Shown one piece after another: positions 1 to 11,182 of a stretch of 64,000 nucleotides of DNA. The DNA comes from Xenophilus sp. Marseille-Q4582 (GTDB lineage Bacteria > Pseudomonadota > Gammaproteobacteria > Burkholderiales > Burkholderiaceae_C), in contig NZ_CAKAKO010000001.1 in the NCBI RefSeq assembly GCF_916700565.1, forward strand, positions 558,001 through 622,000, given 5' to 3'. The first letter of the stretch is position 1. Each line of letters begins with the position of its first letter. A program made the translations under genes and the position numbers. Below the pieces are notes generated by a model, which searched no databases, was not told the origin of the DNA, and was given only the letters and a program-made list of their open reading frames with translations.

Positions 1-592
1 GCAGCGCCAGCTGCGCCGGGTTGCCGCCGTTGTACGGAATGTGCACGGCGAAGATGCCGGCTTCCTTCTTGAACATCTCGCCGGCCAGGTGCCCCGCACT
101 GCCGTTGCCGCCGCTGCCGTAGTTGAGCTTGCCCGGGTTGGCCTTGGCGTAGGCGACCAAGTCTTTCAGGCTGTCGATCTTCAGGCGCTGCGCGGTCTCC
201 GCGTTCATCACCAGCACGTTGGGCACGCGCACCATCTGCGTGATGGGCGCAAAGTCCGTGGCGGCATTGAAAGGCATCTTGCCGTACAGCCACGGGTTGA
301 CCGCATGCGTGGCCGTGGCGGCGATGCCGATGGTCAGGCCGTCGGGCGGGGCCTTGGCGACCATGTCGGCCCCGATGTTGCCGCCCGCGCCGGGCTTGTT
401 GTCGATGATGACCGGGCCGCCCAGCGTGTCCTTCACGCGCTCGGCCAGTGCGCGCGCGGTCACGTCGATGGGGCCGCCGGCGGCGTAGGGCACGATCAGC
501 CGCACGGTATGCGCCGTCTGGGCCTGGACGGTGGACGTGCCGATCGCCAAGCTCAGGGCCGCGACGGAAAGCAGGAAGGTGTTGCGTTTCAT
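1..592 (-). CDS. Bug/TctC-family substrate-binding protein (partial, N-terminal 197 aa)
   Basis: Periplasmic solute-binding protein of the tripartite tricarboxylate transporter family, cut by the left window edge so the C-terminal third is missing. The reverse frame opens with ATG at 592 and reads MKRNTFLLSVAALSLAIG, a Sec signal peptide with an Ala-X-Ala cleavage site near residue 24 (VQA/QT). The mature part shows Bug hallmarks: 'RLIVPYAAGGPIDVTAR', 'VIIDNKPGAGGNIGAD' and 'YAKANPGKLNYGSGGNGS'. These proteins bind carboxylates or aromatic acids. No TctA/TctB membrane genes are visible, as is common for the expanded Bug families of Burkholderiales. The ligand cannot be read from sequence. Confidence 0.9.
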   Translation of the reverse strand, partial: MKRNTFLLSVAALSLAIGTSTVQAQTAHTVRLIVPYAAGGPIDVTARALAERVKDTLGGPVIIDNKPGAGGNIGADMVAKAPPDGLTIGIAATATHAVNPWLYGKMPFNAATDFAPITQMVRVPNVLVMNAETAQRLKIDSLKDLVAYAKANPGKLNYGSGGNGSAGHLAGEMFKKEAGIFAVHIPYNGGNPAQLAL

Positions 593-1128
593 GGTGCCGG
601 CGATTGTCCGCGCCGCCGCGCCCGCGCGCAGCGCGGGGATTCCTGGGTTTCGTGCCCGAGCGCGGATGAAGAAAGAGTCACTTTGATCGATGACTGCGCA
701 GGGCCGGTAAGAGGGCGCCGATCCCGTGCATGCACGTCCTTTCCCGTGCGTGGCCCATTCACGCGTCTACGCGTTTACGCGTTTACGCGCAGCTTCGTTT
801 GCCGGTGCATGTGGGCGGCAGGGCTGCCTGCCCTGCGCCGCCACCTCCTCGTCCCGCGGAACGGCCGTAATTGGGGGCATTTGCGCCGCGTGCCCATCGA
901 TCCCGCAAGGCCGGGCGCGTCGCTGCCGCCAGGCGCCGCGTCCTCGGCGCCAGCGGCGCGCGGGCCATCTGTACGCGCATGGGCGCCGCTGGGGTGCCAG
1001 GCCGGCAGGGTGCAGCCATGGCCCGCGCGTGGGCGCCGCGCGCAACGTCGGACAAGATCAGTGGCCGACCGCAGCAGCGGGCCGGGGGCACGCGCCTTCG
1101 CCCGCAGCGCGGCACGCGCGTTCCGTGC
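593..1128. other. Intergenic region without a convincing gene (536 bp)
   Basis: It lies downstream of the leftward reductase gene and upstream of the leftward Bug gene, so it should hold the Bug promoter. Open frames here are GC-driven and lack family resemblance. The only clear structure is the 8-bp tandem repeat at 761-792. No intrinsic terminator with a T-run was recognised. Confidence 0.5.
761..792. repeat. Four tandem 8-bp units (ACGCGTNT type)
   Basis: Four consecutive octamers begin at 761, 769, 777 and 785: ACGCGTCT, ACGCGTTT, ACGCGTTT and a degenerate ACGCGCAG. ACGCGT is palindromic. The array lies about 170 bp upstream of the leftward Bug gene, so it could be an iterated regulatory site or simply slippage. 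Confidence 0.5.
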
Positions 1129-2193
1129 TCAGGGCAACGCCTTGTCGGCCTCGCTGGTGAAGGCGTCGGCGTAGAACTCCTCGTCGGGCAGGCCGGCCTC
1201 GGCCACGTAGTCGCGCCGCGCGGACTCGACCACGATGGGTGCGCCGCAGGCATAGACCTGGTGGCCCGACAGGTCGGGCAGGTCTTCGAGCACCGCCCGG
1301 TGCACGAAGCCCGTGCGGCCCGTCCAGTTGTCCTCGGGCGTCGCATTCGACACCACGGGCACGTAGCGCAGGTGAGGCATCGCGGCGGTGCGCTCGCGCA
1401 GCCAGGCGTCCATGTAGAGGTCTTGCGGCCGGCGGCCGCCCCAGTAGAGCACCGCGGGCCGCACGATGTTCTTGAACTGCATGTGCTCGATCAGCGCCTT
1501 GATCGGCGCGAAACCCGTGCCCGAGGCCAGCAGCACGATGGGCTTGTCGGAGTCCTCGCGCAGAAAGAAGCTGCCGTACGGTCCTTCGACGCGCAGGATC
1601 TCCTTTTCCTTCATCGCGCCGAACACATGGTCGGTGAACTTGCCGCCGGGCATGTGGCGCACGTGCAGCTCCACGCCCGCCCCGGGCTCGTGCAGCGTGT
1701 GTGGGGCGTTGGCCATCGAATAGCTGCGGCGGGCGCCGTCGCGCAGGATGAACTCGATGTACTGGCCGGCGTGGAACTGCATCGGCTCGCCGGCCGGCAG
1801 CTGCAGCTGGATCTGCATCACGTCATGCGACAGTTGCGTGAGCGCGCGCACGCGCACCGGCATCTTGCGGATCGGGAACGCCCCGGCTTCGGTGACCTGG
1901 CGCGACTCGAGCACCACGTCGCTGGTCGGGCGGGCGCGGCAGGTCAGGATCAGCCCCGCCAGTTCCTCATCGGCCGACAGCGCCTTGCTCTGGTGGCTGT
2001 CGAGCGTCACCGTGCCCGACAGCTTCCTGCACTTGCACGAGCCGCAGGCGCCGTCCTTGCAGCCATAGGGCAGGCCGATGCCCTGGCGGATGGCGGCCGA
2101 CAGGATGGTCTCGTCGCTGGCCACCGTGAAGGCGCGGCCGCTGGGTTCGACGGTGATGGAAAAGCCCGCATCCGCGGTGCCGGCAAGGCTCAT
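1129..2193 (-). CDS. 2Fe-2S ferredoxin/FAD oxidoreductase, CDP-6-deoxy-delta-3,4-glucoseen-reductase type
   Basis: Single-chain electron-transfer flavoprotein of 354 aa. An N-terminal plant-type ferredoxin domain carries Cys45, Cys50, Cys53 and Cys85 (CX4CX2C...C). The FAD domain follows with 'RRSYSMAN' and the NAD(P) domain with 'LLASGTGFAPIKA'; the C-terminal 'VYACGAP' is typical of ferredoxin-NAD reductases. Family members pass electrons from NAD(P)H to an oxygenase or dehydratase partner. The glucoseen-reductase label is the usual homology name and need not mean deoxysugar synthesis, since no such pathway is nearby. I take ATG at 2193; a GTG at 2226 would add 11 residues. It is divergent from the epimerase at 2254. 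Confidence 0.85.
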   Translation of the reverse strand: MSLAGTADAGFSITVEPSGRAFTVASDETILSAAIRQGIGLPYGCKDGACGSCKCRKLSGTVTLDSHQSKALSADEELAGLILTCRARPTSDVVLESRQVTEAGAFPIRKMPVRVRALTQLSHDVMQIQLQLPAGEPMQFHAGQYIEFILRDGARRSYSMANAPHTLHEPGAGVELHVRHMPGGKFTDHVFGAMKEKEILRVEGPYGSFFLREDSDKPIVLLASGTGFAPIKALIEHMQFKNIVRPAVLYWGGRRPQDLYMDAWLRERTAAMPHLRYVPVVSNATPEDNWTGRTGFVHRAVLEDLPDLSGHQVYACGAPIVVESARRDYVAEAGLPDEEFYADAFTSEADKALP

Positions 2194-2253
2194 GGCTATT
2201 CTTGGGCCGTCGTTGCGCAACGGCACCTCTCATCGGTCAGGGAATCCTCGATT

Positions 2254-3177
2254 TTGCCTTCAAACACCCAACCCCTCGGCGCGCTGCCGGCGCGCTTTCG
2301 CCGGCAGCGGCTGCTCATCGTCGGCTGCGGCGACATCGGCCTGCGCGTGCTGCGGCGGGTGGGGGCGCGCATGCGCGTGATGGCGCTCACGTCCTCGCCC
2401 GAGCGCGCACCGGCGCTGCGCGCCGCCGGCGCCGTGCCGCTGCTCGGCGACCTCGACGCCCCCGCCACGCTGCGCCGCCTGGCCGGCCTGGGCCTGTGCG
2501 TGCTGCACCTGGCGCCGCCAGCGCGCGAGGAGGGCGCCGACGCCGGCCGCGACCGGCGCACCGAAGCGCTGATGAACACGCTGCGCTTGCGCACGCCGCC
2601 GCGAGTGCTGGTCTACGGCTCGACCAGCGGGGTGTATGGCGATTGCGCAGGCGCCCGGGTGCCCGAAACGCGTGCACTGCGGGCCGCCACGGCGCGCGCC
2701 CAGCGCCGTGTGGATGCCGAGCAGCGCGTGCGCTGGCTGGGCCGCAGCGCCGGCGTGCGCGCCAGCATCCTGCGCATTCCGGGCATCTACGCGCCCGACC
2801 GCGAAGGCGGCACGCCCCATGCGCGGCTGCTGCGCGGCACGCCGGTGCTGCGGGCCGAGGACGACGTCTACACCAATCACATCCATGCCGACGACCTGGC
2901 CGGGGCCTGCGTGGCGGCGCTGTATCGCGGACGGCCCCAGCGGGTGTTCAACGTGAACGACGACAGCGACCTGAAGATGGGCGACTACTTCGACCTGGCG
3001 GCCGACCTTTATGGACTGCCGCGCCCGCGACGCGTCTCGCGGGCGCAAGCGCAGCAGCAGCTCGCCCCCCTGCTGCTGAGCTTCATGGGCGAATCCCGCC
3101 GGCTCGACAACACGCGCATGAAGCGGGAACTGCGCCTGGCGCTGCGTCATTCGACGGTGCGCCACGGGCTGCGCTGA
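2254..3177 (+). CDS. NAD(P)-dependent epimerase/dehydratase-like SDR (YeeZ type)
   Basis: Atypical extended short-chain dehydrogenase of 307 aa. The N-terminal dinucleotide motif is 'LLIVGCGDIGLRVL' (Gly24, Gly26, Gly29). 'VLVYGSTSGVYGD', 'ILRIPGIYAPDREGG' and 'VYTNHIHADDLAGACVAAL' are features of the YeeZ-like epimerase family; the canonical YxxxK is not obvious. The best start is TTG at 2254, preceded by AGGGA at 2239-2243, because no ATG or GTG lies before the Rossmann strand. The 60-bp gap to the divergent reductase should hold both promoters. Substrate unknown. Confidence 0.75.
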   Translation: MPSNTQPLGALPARFRRQRLLIVGCGDIGLRVLRRVGARMRVMALTSSPERAPALRAAGAVPLLGDLDAPATLRRLAGLGLCVLHLAPPAREEGADAGRDRRTEALMNTLRLRTPPRVLVYGSTSGVYGDCAGARVPETRALRAATARAQRRVDAEQRVRWLGRSAGVRASILRIPGIYAPDREGGTPHARLLRGTPVLRAEDDVYTNHIHADDLAGACVAALYRGRPQRVFNVNDDSDLKMGDYFDLAADLYGLPRPRRVSRAQAQQQLAPLLLSFMGESRRLDNTRMKRELRLALRHSTVRHGLR

Positions 3178-3725
3178 GCAGGCAACCGCCAGGGCATTCG
3201 CCAAGTCCGGGGCGCTGCCCGCGCAGGTCCATCGGGCGCGCCGGGCGCGCCACGCCGCCGCGTCCTTGCAGCACGCCGGCCTGCTGTGGATCTTGGCGCT
3301 GCATTCGCGGCAGCAGACATGCCCACGAGCAGACATGCAGACCGCCGGGCGGTCCTGTCATGCCCCGACCCGCCCCGAGACTGCGTTCGCCCAGGAGGAG
3401 CGCTTCCATCGGCGACCGGCGTGCTCATCGGCGACCGGCGGATGGGCGATGCCTTGCGCCTCACCCACCATTCTCCGTTGCTATGTTGCAACGATTAAAT
3501 CGTGTCTTGGGAAATTCAAATAATTAATGAATGTGAACAATTGTGGATGTCAATAGATTTTGAAGCCCATTGATGTGAACTAGTTCATTGGTATTGAGGG
3601 TCACCTTCTACAGCCAGAAGGCCGAAAGCCCTGGTGGAAGCTTCAGGCTCCTGTCGCCGTTCGGTTTTCGTCCAGGCTGCGAGACGGGAAATGCTTACGT
3701 TCAATGTCGCTTCAAGCTAGCCTTC
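3178..3725. other. AT-rich non-coding region up to the IS3 element
   Basis: The first 300 bp are GC-rich with short direct repeats (TCATCGGCGACCGGCG occurs twice near 3410-3440). From about 3480 the sequence turns AT-rich, unlike its surroundings. Visible structure includes the palindrome CGATTAAATCG (3492-3502) and the hairpin CCTTCT/AGAAGG (3604-3609 with 3616-3621). This is probably the far upstream leader of the autotransporter gene, separated from it by the IS. No riboswitch family was recognised. Confidence 0.5.
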
Positions 3726-3752
3726 TGAACCGCCCCGGTTTTCGCGGAGGCT
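3726..3752 (+). repeat. IS3 element left inverted repeat
   Basis: 27 bp starting TGAACCGCCCC, the exact reverse complement of 5017-5043. It is preceded by target-site copy TTC at 3723-3725. Confidence 0.95.
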
Positions 3753-3764
3753 GGTTGGCTTGAG

Positions 3765-4990
<1,226 letters not shown>

Positions 4991-5016
4991 GATGGCTCCA
5001 TCTTCTCAAACGAGGG

Positions 5017-5043
5017 AGCCTCCGCGAAAACCGGGGCGGTTCA
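5017..5043 (-). repeat. IS3 element right inverted repeat
   Basis: 27 bp, a perfect match to the reverse complement of 3726-3752. It is followed by target-site copy TTC at 5044-5046. Confidence 0.95.
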
Positions 5044-5209
5044 TTCCGCGTTCTGTCAATTTGTAACTTGTTGGACGCAACGTGAGATCCTCACGTGCCG
5101 GCAATGTGAAAACATGTACGATGGTTTTGATAAAAACCAAGAACAAGTAAAAAGTTTTCGTTGTTCTGCTGAATCGAGTAACAAAGCATTAATTCTGGAG
5201 GTGCATTTG

Positions 5210-8200
5210 ATGACTGCGTACAGACCCGTTGAGCGTGAGATGGCCGAAGCGACTTCCTCCCACTACTTGGCGGATCTGCGCCACAAGCTGTTCAGGGGCG
5301 GACGCCTGACCAAGATCGACGGCATTACGGGCAGCGTGGCGCCCGAGGCGTCGCAGTTGGGTGCGGGTCTGCTGCTGGCGTTGGGGCTGTCGCTAGGAGG
5401 CTTGGGCTTTTCACCAAGCGCGGAAGCAGGCAATTGTGCGCTTGCGATGCCTGGATCCTTTGTCTGCATCGGCCCTGCCGATCCCGGCACGGACACAACG
5501 TTCAGCCAGAGCCTTCCGACTGCCATCTCAGTGAGTGCCGATCCCGGATTTGGCCTGGCGACCGCAGCGGGCAACGGATTCACTCTCTATGCGAACGGCG
5601 GGCTGGATATCCAATTGGGCAGTTCGACTGTGACCGGCAAGGCCACAGGCATCTATGCGGAGAACGTCGCCAATGGAGACTTGGCAATCACCGCAGGCCA
5701 AGTTACCGGGCAGGGCGGCCATGGCATCCATGCGCGCAGCTTCGGCTCAGCCGGTGCGCTGACGATCAATGTGGGTCAGGTCGAGGCCGAGGGCGGTCAT
5801 GGCTTCTTCACGCATCACACCGGCACGGGCGCCATGAACATTGCGGCAGGGTCGATTGAGGCGTCGGCAACCGGTATCTGGGATGTCGCCACGAGCGCGG
5901 CGAGCAGTTACACCATCACGGTAGGTGATGGCACAGGCGGCGGTATCACGGCTGGACAGCATGGAATGTGGCTCGAAGGCTACACCGGCGATGGTGATAT
6001 GACCATTACAGGCAAGTCAGGAAGCCTGATCAAGGCGGCGGCGGGTACCGCCGTCGGTTTGATTGCCGGCGCCAATACGAAGAACCTGACGATTTCCGTC
6101 GACGAACTCGAGGCACGCGACCACGGCATTTTCGTCAACGGAGGACACCACGGTACCGGGACTGTGGACATCCGCGCGCGCAAGATCACTACGACCTCGG
6201 GACATGGCATCTACGCCGGAGCTGACTCGAATGTGACGTCCTCCACGATCGAAGTCACGGACGAAATCAACTCCGGTGCTTCGGGCATCGTGTATAGCCA
6301 CCTGGGTTCCGATTCGCTCTCGATCACAGTTGGCAAGGTGACTGCGGGGGGCATTGGCGTCTCCGCGAACAACTGGGACGGCGGCAAGGACCTCACCATC
6401 AACGCGGGTGCCGTGACATCTGGGTCGCACTCTATCTACGTGTCCGCCAGCCGTGGCAGCGACGGCCTCAGCATCACAACGGGCGATCTCGAGAGCACTG
6501 CCGGCAATGGCGTCTTCACCGACAACGCGATCACGGCGGACAAGGGCACCAGCGTCGTGACCGGTTCGGTGACCGCTGCCGGCCACGGCTTCGACGTGCA
6601 GGACTGGAGCAAGGGCAGCATCGACATCACCGCGAACGGCAAGATCGATGCGGGCGGCCACGGCATCTTTGCCGACAACACGGCCGCAGGCCAGGACATC
6701 CTCATCACGGCCAATGACTCCATCGAGGCCGGCAATGTGGGCATCTACGCGATCAGCGACGGCCAGGGTGGCTTGAATATCAAGGCGCAGGACATCACCA
6801 GCGGAGGCATCGGCGTCTGGACGGACAACACACTCGCCAGCAGCACGAAGGGCACGATCATTGAGGTGGGCGCGGTGACTTCCACGGGCAATGACGCCAT
6901 CAACGTGGAGGAGTGGGGCACAGGCGGGGTGGCCATCACTGCCAACGGCGCCCTTGACGCTGCCGGCGAAGGTGTCCATACCAACAACTTCAACGCCGGT
7001 CCATTGACCATTCACACGAAGGGTTCTGTCACGGCAGGTGGCTCCGGGATCCTCGCCTATCAGGGCGGCGACGGTGCGGCAACGATCACGACGGATGAAG
7101 TGGTTTCAGCCAAGGCAAACGGTATTCAGTTTGAGAGCGCAGCCAATGCTTCGTCGGCCGTGATCACGGCGCACAAGGACGTCACCGCCGCTGGCCTCTG
7201 GGGCATTTACGGCGTGCATCGCGGCACGGATTCGCTGACGATCAACTCCGAGGGTGTGGCGACGGGCGGTGCGGACGGCATTCGCGTCGACAACTATGGC
7301 AAGGGCCTGGTCATCAACGCCGTTGACACCAAGGGCGGGAACTATGGCATTTATGTGACGAACGTCGGCAGTGCGGGCGCGGACATCACGTCGACGGGCT
7401 CTGCCGTCGGAGGCGCATTGGACGCCATCCACGTCAGCAGCAACACCAACAGCACGCACCTGAATGTCGCAGCCAAGGATGCGCAGGGCGGGCGCCACGG
7501 CATCGCCGCAATCCATTTCAGCACTGCAGGCACGTCCGACAACGACTCGAAGATCGACGTCAGCGGTGTGATCCAGGGCGGCAGCGGCTATGGCATCTGG
7601 ACGGAGTCCGACCCGGGCGTGATGACGCGCATCAACATCGCCGACACGGCGACGGTGCAGTCCGCCTCGGGCAACGCGGTGTTCAACGATGACGGCAACT
7701 CGATCACGAACGTGGCCGCGGGCGCGACAGTGGCAGGCGCCTTCCGCTTGGGTGCGGGCGACGACCACCTGATCTTCAATGGCACCGACCTCAGCAAAGT
7801 GACGGTGCTGGACGGCGGTGACGACACCGCGATCAACGCAAACGGGTATGACAAGCTGTTCCTGAACGGCTACAAGAGCCTGACGCTGGATGGCTCCAAG
7901 GTCATCAATTGGGAAGAGATCCCGGTGGATGGCGGCACGGTCACGGTGCTCGGAAACCTGGCTGTGGGCTCTGCCGCTGTGGGCCAGGAGGCTTCCGGCC
8001 TGCGCCTGCTCAACAACGCCGTGCTTGATTTCACCAACAACCCGACCATTGTGGGGCGCCTCTATAACGATGGCATCGTTCAGGGCAGCAATGGCTTTGT
8101 GGGCAACACGCTGACCATCAACGGCGCCTACAACGCCGGTCCCAACGCCAGGTTGGGGGTGGATGTCGACTTCGCCACGGACAAGGCCGACAAGCTGGTG

Positions 8201-10735
8201 GTGACGGGCGCCGTCTCAGGCATTACGGGCGTGACGGTGACCGACCTGAGCTCCGGCGCAGCCACGGGCAACAACGTGCGTGTGGTCGATGTGGGCGGCA
8301 GCAACCCCACCGGCTCATTTGTGCTGGCCTCCGGTCCGGTCAACTCAGGCGGCACCTACTATGAGCTGGTGCGCGACACCAGCGCGAATGGCGGTTGGGA
8401 TCTGAGCCAGACGACCGCGCCGACGCCGACCCCCACGCCGACGCCGACCCCCACGCCGACGCCGACGCCGACTCCCACGCCGACGCCGACTCCCACGCCG
8501 ACGCCGACGCCGACCCCAACGCCGACGCCCACGCCGACACCGGTGACCTGCGACGCCACCGTGAGCGGCGGCGCTTCCTCGGTGCTGGGCTGTGCCACGG
8601 CCGACACCATCACGGTCACGGGCAATGCGCTGGTCGAGGGTGACATCCAAGGTGCGGGCAACCGCGACATCATCCAGGTCACGGGCCAAGCCACCGTGCG
8701 CGGCATCGTCCGCGGCGGGGCCGATGGCTCCGACGCCAGCGCCGCCAGCGATGCCGGCGACCTGATCACCATCAACACCACGGGCTCCGTGGGCGGCGTG
8801 CAGGGCGACCTGGGCGACGACCAGATCTGGGTGCTGGGTGGCACGGTGCAGGGCAACGTCGAGGGCAACGTCGAGGGCAACGAAGGCAATGACACCATCG
8901 TGCTCAACGGCGCCAACGCCGTGGTGCGCGGCGCCATCGAAGGCGGCACGGGCAACGACGTGATCGCCCTGTTCGAAGGCCAGGCCGACCGCGTGCTGGC
9001 CGGTGCCGGTGACGACGAAGCCAGCTGGGATGCCGGCAAGGTCAAGGTTGCGCGCATCGACATGGGCACCGGCTCCGACCGCCTCACCGTGACCAACGGT
9101 GCCGGTGGCCTGGGCAACACGGTGCTGGACGGCGGCGATGCCACGACGCCTGCGGGCGGCGCGGACACGCTGACCCTGGATGGTGTCAAGCACACCGCCC
9201 AGGCCGGCCAGTTCCTGAACTGGGACGTGATCAACCTGCGCAACTCCACGCTTGCGGCGTCCGACACGCTCACGGCGCGCCAGGACGTGTTCCTGACCGA
9301 AGGCTCGACGCTGGACGGCCAGAAGAACCTGACCTTGGCCAGCAATCTGCACATCGATGCCACTTCCCGCTTCGTGGGCCATGGCGCAGGCGCGGGCCGC
9401 TACAGCGTGACGGGCAATCTGGCCAATGCGGGCACCGTCAATCTGATGGACCGCGTGGCCGGCGATCGCCTGCGGGTGGGTGGCAGCTACACCGGCGGCG
9501 GCGTGCTGGCGGTGGATGTGGACTTCGCCCGTGCGGCGTCCGACGTGCTGGCCGTCGATGGCAGCGTCACCGGGCCGTCCACGGCAGTGGTCGTCAACGA
9601 CGCCTCGACCGTCGGTGCGTTCTGGGGCCAGGAGGTCACCGTGGTCACGGCCGAAGGCGGCATTGCGTCGGGCGCCCTGCGCCTGGCCAACGGCCCCATC
9701 ACCAAGGGCGTGTGGAACTACGACCTGGTCACCCGTCCCAAGCAGGCGGTGCTGTCCGGCAAGGTCAACTCCATCGGTGCCGCCTACGAAGCCACGTCCG
9801 ACGTGCTGCTCAACAGCTTCGCCAGCCTGCCCACGCTGGAGCAGCGTGTGGGCCAGCGTCAGTGGGTGTCGCGCAACGAGAGCGGCGGCTCGCAGATCGA
9901 GGGCCTGTGGTTCCGCGTGAGCGGCGACCGCGACGAATTGCGTCCGGACCGCAGCTTCTCGGGCTACAGCAGCAAGGCCACCACCACCACCGTGCAGGCG
10001 GGCGTGGACCTGGTCACCGGCCGCAGCGACAGCGGTTACTGGGTGGTGGGCGCCACCGGCCAGTACGGCCGCGTGAACAGCACGGTGACCAACGCGGCGG
10101 GCCGCGGCAAGGTCGAGGGCACGGGCTACGGCCTGGGCCTGACGGCCAGCTGGCACGGCGCGCAGGGCACGTATGTCGACTCGCAGCTGCAGGTCAACCG
10201 CGTGTCGCTGGACGTGTCCTCGGACGGCCATGGCCTGCTGGTCGACGGCCAGCACCGCACGGCGGTCGCCGCGGGTGTGGAGGTGGGCCACCACTTCGAC
10301 ATCGGCGAGCGCAAGCACTGGCTGGTGCCGCAGGCGCAGCTGAGCTACGGCCGCATCGGTGGCAGCCAGTTCCTGGACCGCCGCCTGAACACGGTGAACT
10401 TCGGCAGTGCCGACCACGTCATCGGCCGCCTGGGCGTGGCCTACCAGTACCGTCCGAACGGCGAGCTGCGCAACAGCGGTGCCGACGGCAAGATGCTGTA
10501 CGTGGTGGGCAACATCCTGCGCGACTTCGCCTCGGAGAACAGCGTGACCGTGAGCGGCACCACGCTGTCGCCCAAGCAGCAGCGCACCTGGGCCGAAGTG
10601 GGTGTGGGCGGCTCGCTGCAGCTGGCCAAGGGCACGCTGCTCTACGGCGAGGCGGCCTACCGCACCGCGGTGGGCGGCGGGTCCTCGGGCAACAAGGGGC
10701 TGTCGGCCAACGTGGGCGTGCGCGTGAGCTGGTAA
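5210..10735 (+). CDS. Giant type V autotransporter (1841 aa)
   Basis: Secreted or surface beta-helix protein exported by its own barrel. ATG 5210 is chosen because TGGAGG (5196-5201) sits 8 bp upstream. The N-terminus has a long charged extension (about residues 1-45) before a hydrophobic core and an SPSAEA-like cleavage site near 75, as in extended signal peptides of large autotransporters. Residues about 130-830 are degenerate repeats of about 23 aa ('GHGIYA...LTI...V.A.G') predicting a beta-helix. A Pro-Thr linker spans about 1071-1111. Acidic Gly-rich repeats ('[13 protein letters not shown]', '[10 protein letters not shown]') resemble RTX nonapeptides. The C-terminal 300 residues form a 12-strand-type beta-domain ending in Trp ('VGVRVSW'). 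The passenger looks lower in GC than the barrel, suggesting passenger transfer or shuffling. Adhesin or biofilm role is inferred; no protease motif is seen. Confidence 0.92.
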   Translation: MTAYRPVEREMAEATSSHYLADLRHKLFRGGRLTKIDGITGSVAPEASQLGAGLLLALGLSLGGLGFSPSAEAGNCALAMPGSFVCIGPADPGTDTTFSQSLPTAISVSADPGFGLATAAGNGFTLYANGGLDIQLGSSTVTGKATGIYAENVANGDLAITAGQVTGQGGHGIHARSFGSAGALTINVGQVEAEGGHGFFTHHTGTGAMNIAAGSIEASATGIWDVATSAASSYTITVGDGTGGGITAGQHGMWLEGYTGDGDMTITGKSGSLIKAAAGTAVGLIAGANTKNLTISVDELEARDHGIFVNGGHHGTGTVDIRARKITTTSGHGIYAGADSNVTSSTIEVTDEINSGASGIVYSHLGSDSLSITVGKVTAGGIGVSANNWDGGKDLTINAGAVTSGSHSIYVSASRGSDGLSITTGDLESTAGNGVFTDNAITADKGTSVVTGSVTAAGHGFDVQDWSKGSIDITANGKIDAGGHGIFADNTAAGQDILITANDSIEAGNVGIYAISDGQGGLNIKAQDITSGGIGVWTDNTLASSTKGTIIEVGAVTSTGNDAINVEEWGTGGVAITANGALDAAGEGVHTNNFNAGPLTIHTKGSVTAGGSGILAYQGGDGAATITTDEVVSAKANGIQFESAANASSAVITAHKDVTAAGLWGIYGVHRGTDSLTINSEGVATGGADGIRVDNYGKGLVINAVDTKGGNYGIYVTNVGSAGADITSTGSAVGGALDAIHVSSNTNSTHLNVAAKDAQGGRHGIAAIHFSTAGTSDNDSKIDVSGVIQGGSGYGIWTESDPGVMTRINIADTATVQSASGNAVFNDDGNSITNVAAGATVAGAFRLGAGDDHLIFNGTDLSKVTVLDGGDDTAINANGYDKLFLNGYKSLTLDGSKVINWEEIPVDGGTVTVLGNLAVGSAAVGQEASGLRLLNNAVLDFTNNPTIVGRLYNDGIVQGSNGFVGNTLTINGAYNAGPNARLGVDVDFATDKADKLVVTGAVSGITGVTVTDLSSGAATGNNVRVVDVGGSNPTGSFVLASGPVNSGGTYYELVRDTSANGGWDLSQTTAPTPTPTPTPTPTPTPTPTPTPTPTPTPTPTPTPTPTPTPTPVTCDATVSGGASSVLGCATADTITVTGNALVEGDIQGAGNRDIIQVTGQATVRGIVRGGADGSDASAASDAGDLITINTTGSVGGVQGDLGDDQIWVLGGTVQGNVEGNVEGNEGNDTIVLNGANAVVRGAIEGGTGNDVIALFEGQADRVLAGAGDDEASWDAGKVKVARIDMGTGSDRLTVTNGAGGLGNTVLDGGDATTPAGGADTLTLDGVKHTAQAGQFLNWDVINLRNSTLAASDTLTARQDVFLTEGSTLDGQKNLTLASNLHIDATSRFVGHGAGAGRYSVTGNLANAGTVNLMDRVAGDRLRVGGSYTGGGVLAVDVDFARAASDVLAVDGSVTGPSTAVVVNDASTVGAFWGQEVTVVTAEGGIASGALRLANGPITKGVWNYDLVTRPKQAVLSGKVNSIGAAYEATSDVLLNSFASLPTLEQRVGQRQWVSRNESGGSQIEGLWFRVSGDRDELRPDRSFSGYSSKATTTTVQAGVDLVTGRSDSGYWVVGATGQYGRVNSTVTNAAGRGKVEGTGYGLGLTASWHGAQGTYVDSQLQVNRVSLDVSSDGHGLLVDGQHRTAVAAGVEVGHHFDIGERKHWLVPQAQLSYGRIGGSQFLDRRLNTVNFGSADHVIGRLGVAYQYRPNGELRNSGADGKMLYVVGNILRDFASENSVTVSGTTLSPKQQRTWAEVGVGGSLQLAKGTLLYGEAAYRTAVGGGSSGNKGLSANVGVRVSW
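8420..8541 (+). repeat. Pro-Thr-encoding simple-sequence repeat in the autotransporter
   Basis: About twenty CCG/CCC-ACG dicodons encode an uninterrupted (Pro-Thr)n linker. Imperfect 6-bp and 12-bp periodicities (ACGCCGACC, ACGCCGACT) favour slippage or recombination. Changes in multiples of 6 bp alter linker length without breaking the frame. Confidence 0.95.
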
Positions 10736-10776
10736 GGCTTGCGGCACGAGGGCCGAGAGGCCCTCGTCTTGCGCGG

Positions 10777-10811
10777 CGGTGGAGCAGGGCGACCTGCTCC
10801 ACCGTTTTTTT
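10777..10811 (+). terminator. Intrinsic terminator after the autotransporter
   Basis: A perfect 12-bp stem CGGTGGAGCAGG/CCTGCTCCACCG has a GCGA loop (10789-10792) and is followed by seven T (10805-10811). A second hairpin without T-run (CGAGGGCC/GGCCCTCG, 10747-10766) lies between it and the stop codon. Confidence 0.93.
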
Positions 10812-10960
10812 GTTGGGGGCGGGCGTGGCTGGGATGAGGGCTGCGGTTGACGCGGGCGAGGGCGGGGCGACGGGCGGGAGCCGGCGGCCCCGGGCTGGCG
10901 CTGCGGCCGACCTTGGGTGAGCAGCGCGTGCTTTCGCCCCGTGCAGCTCGCACCCCCAAG

Positions 10961-10984
10961 CAAAAGGCCCGCCGAAGGCGGGCC
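10961..10984 (-). terminator. Intrinsic terminator downstream of tRNA-Leu
   Basis: Read on the minus strand, GGCCCGCC-TTC-GGCGGGCC forms a UUCG-capped stem followed by TTTT (AAAA at 10962-10965 on the plus strand). It lies 11 bp past the tRNA 3' end, so it should end its transcript. Confidence 0.85.
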
Positions 10985-10995
10985 AGTGCTTGTCG

Positions 10996-11080
10996 TGGTG
11001 CCGGAGGCCGGAATCGAACCGGCACGCCTTGCGGCGGGGGATTTTGAGTCCCCTGCGTCTACCAATTTCACCACTCCGGC
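10996..11080 (-). tRNA. tRNA-Leu (anticodon CAA)
   Basis: 85-nt class II tRNA with encoded CCA. The acceptor stem GCCGGAG (11080-11074) pairs with CTCCGGC before ACCA. The anticodon stem GGGGA/TCCCC encloses loop CTCAAAA, with anticodon CAA at 11046-11044, reading the UUG codon. A long variable arm (CGCCGCAAGGCG) and a T-arm with GGTTCGATTCC fit tRNA-Leu. A CATAAT hexamer on the minus strand about 24 bp upstream (11109-11104) may be its -10 element. It has its own terminator. Confidence 0.97.
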
Positions 11081-11182
11081 AGGAATGTCTGAGGCAGCCC
11101 AAAATTATGGCACAGTGGCCGGCCGGCTCCGACGCCGTTGGCCGACCCGATCGCTTCCTCCGTTTCCCTTCCTGCCCGTCCC

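Noticed and set aside
3266-3523. A small coding gene in the region before the IS3 element
   Set aside because: No ribosome-binding site, no family resemblance and composition changes halfway through.
3600-3725. A possible c-di-GMP, glycine or SAH riboswitch
   Set aside because: Compared by eye with their conserved cores; the required motifs (for example GEMM's GGCAAACC and CGCAAAG) are absent.
8420-8541. CRISPR-like regular repeat
   Set aside because: Units are 6-12 bp coding Pro-Thr dipeptides with no spacers.
10747-10766. First hairpin after the autotransporter as an independent terminator
   Set aside because: Good stem but no T-run; the strong terminator follows at 10777-10811.
8345-11074. 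A 909-codon open frame antisense to the autotransporter
   Set aside because: It is a shadow of the high-GC, repeat-rich gene on the plus strand; its composition is low-complexity (poly Gly/Arg) and it runs through the terminator and tRNA.
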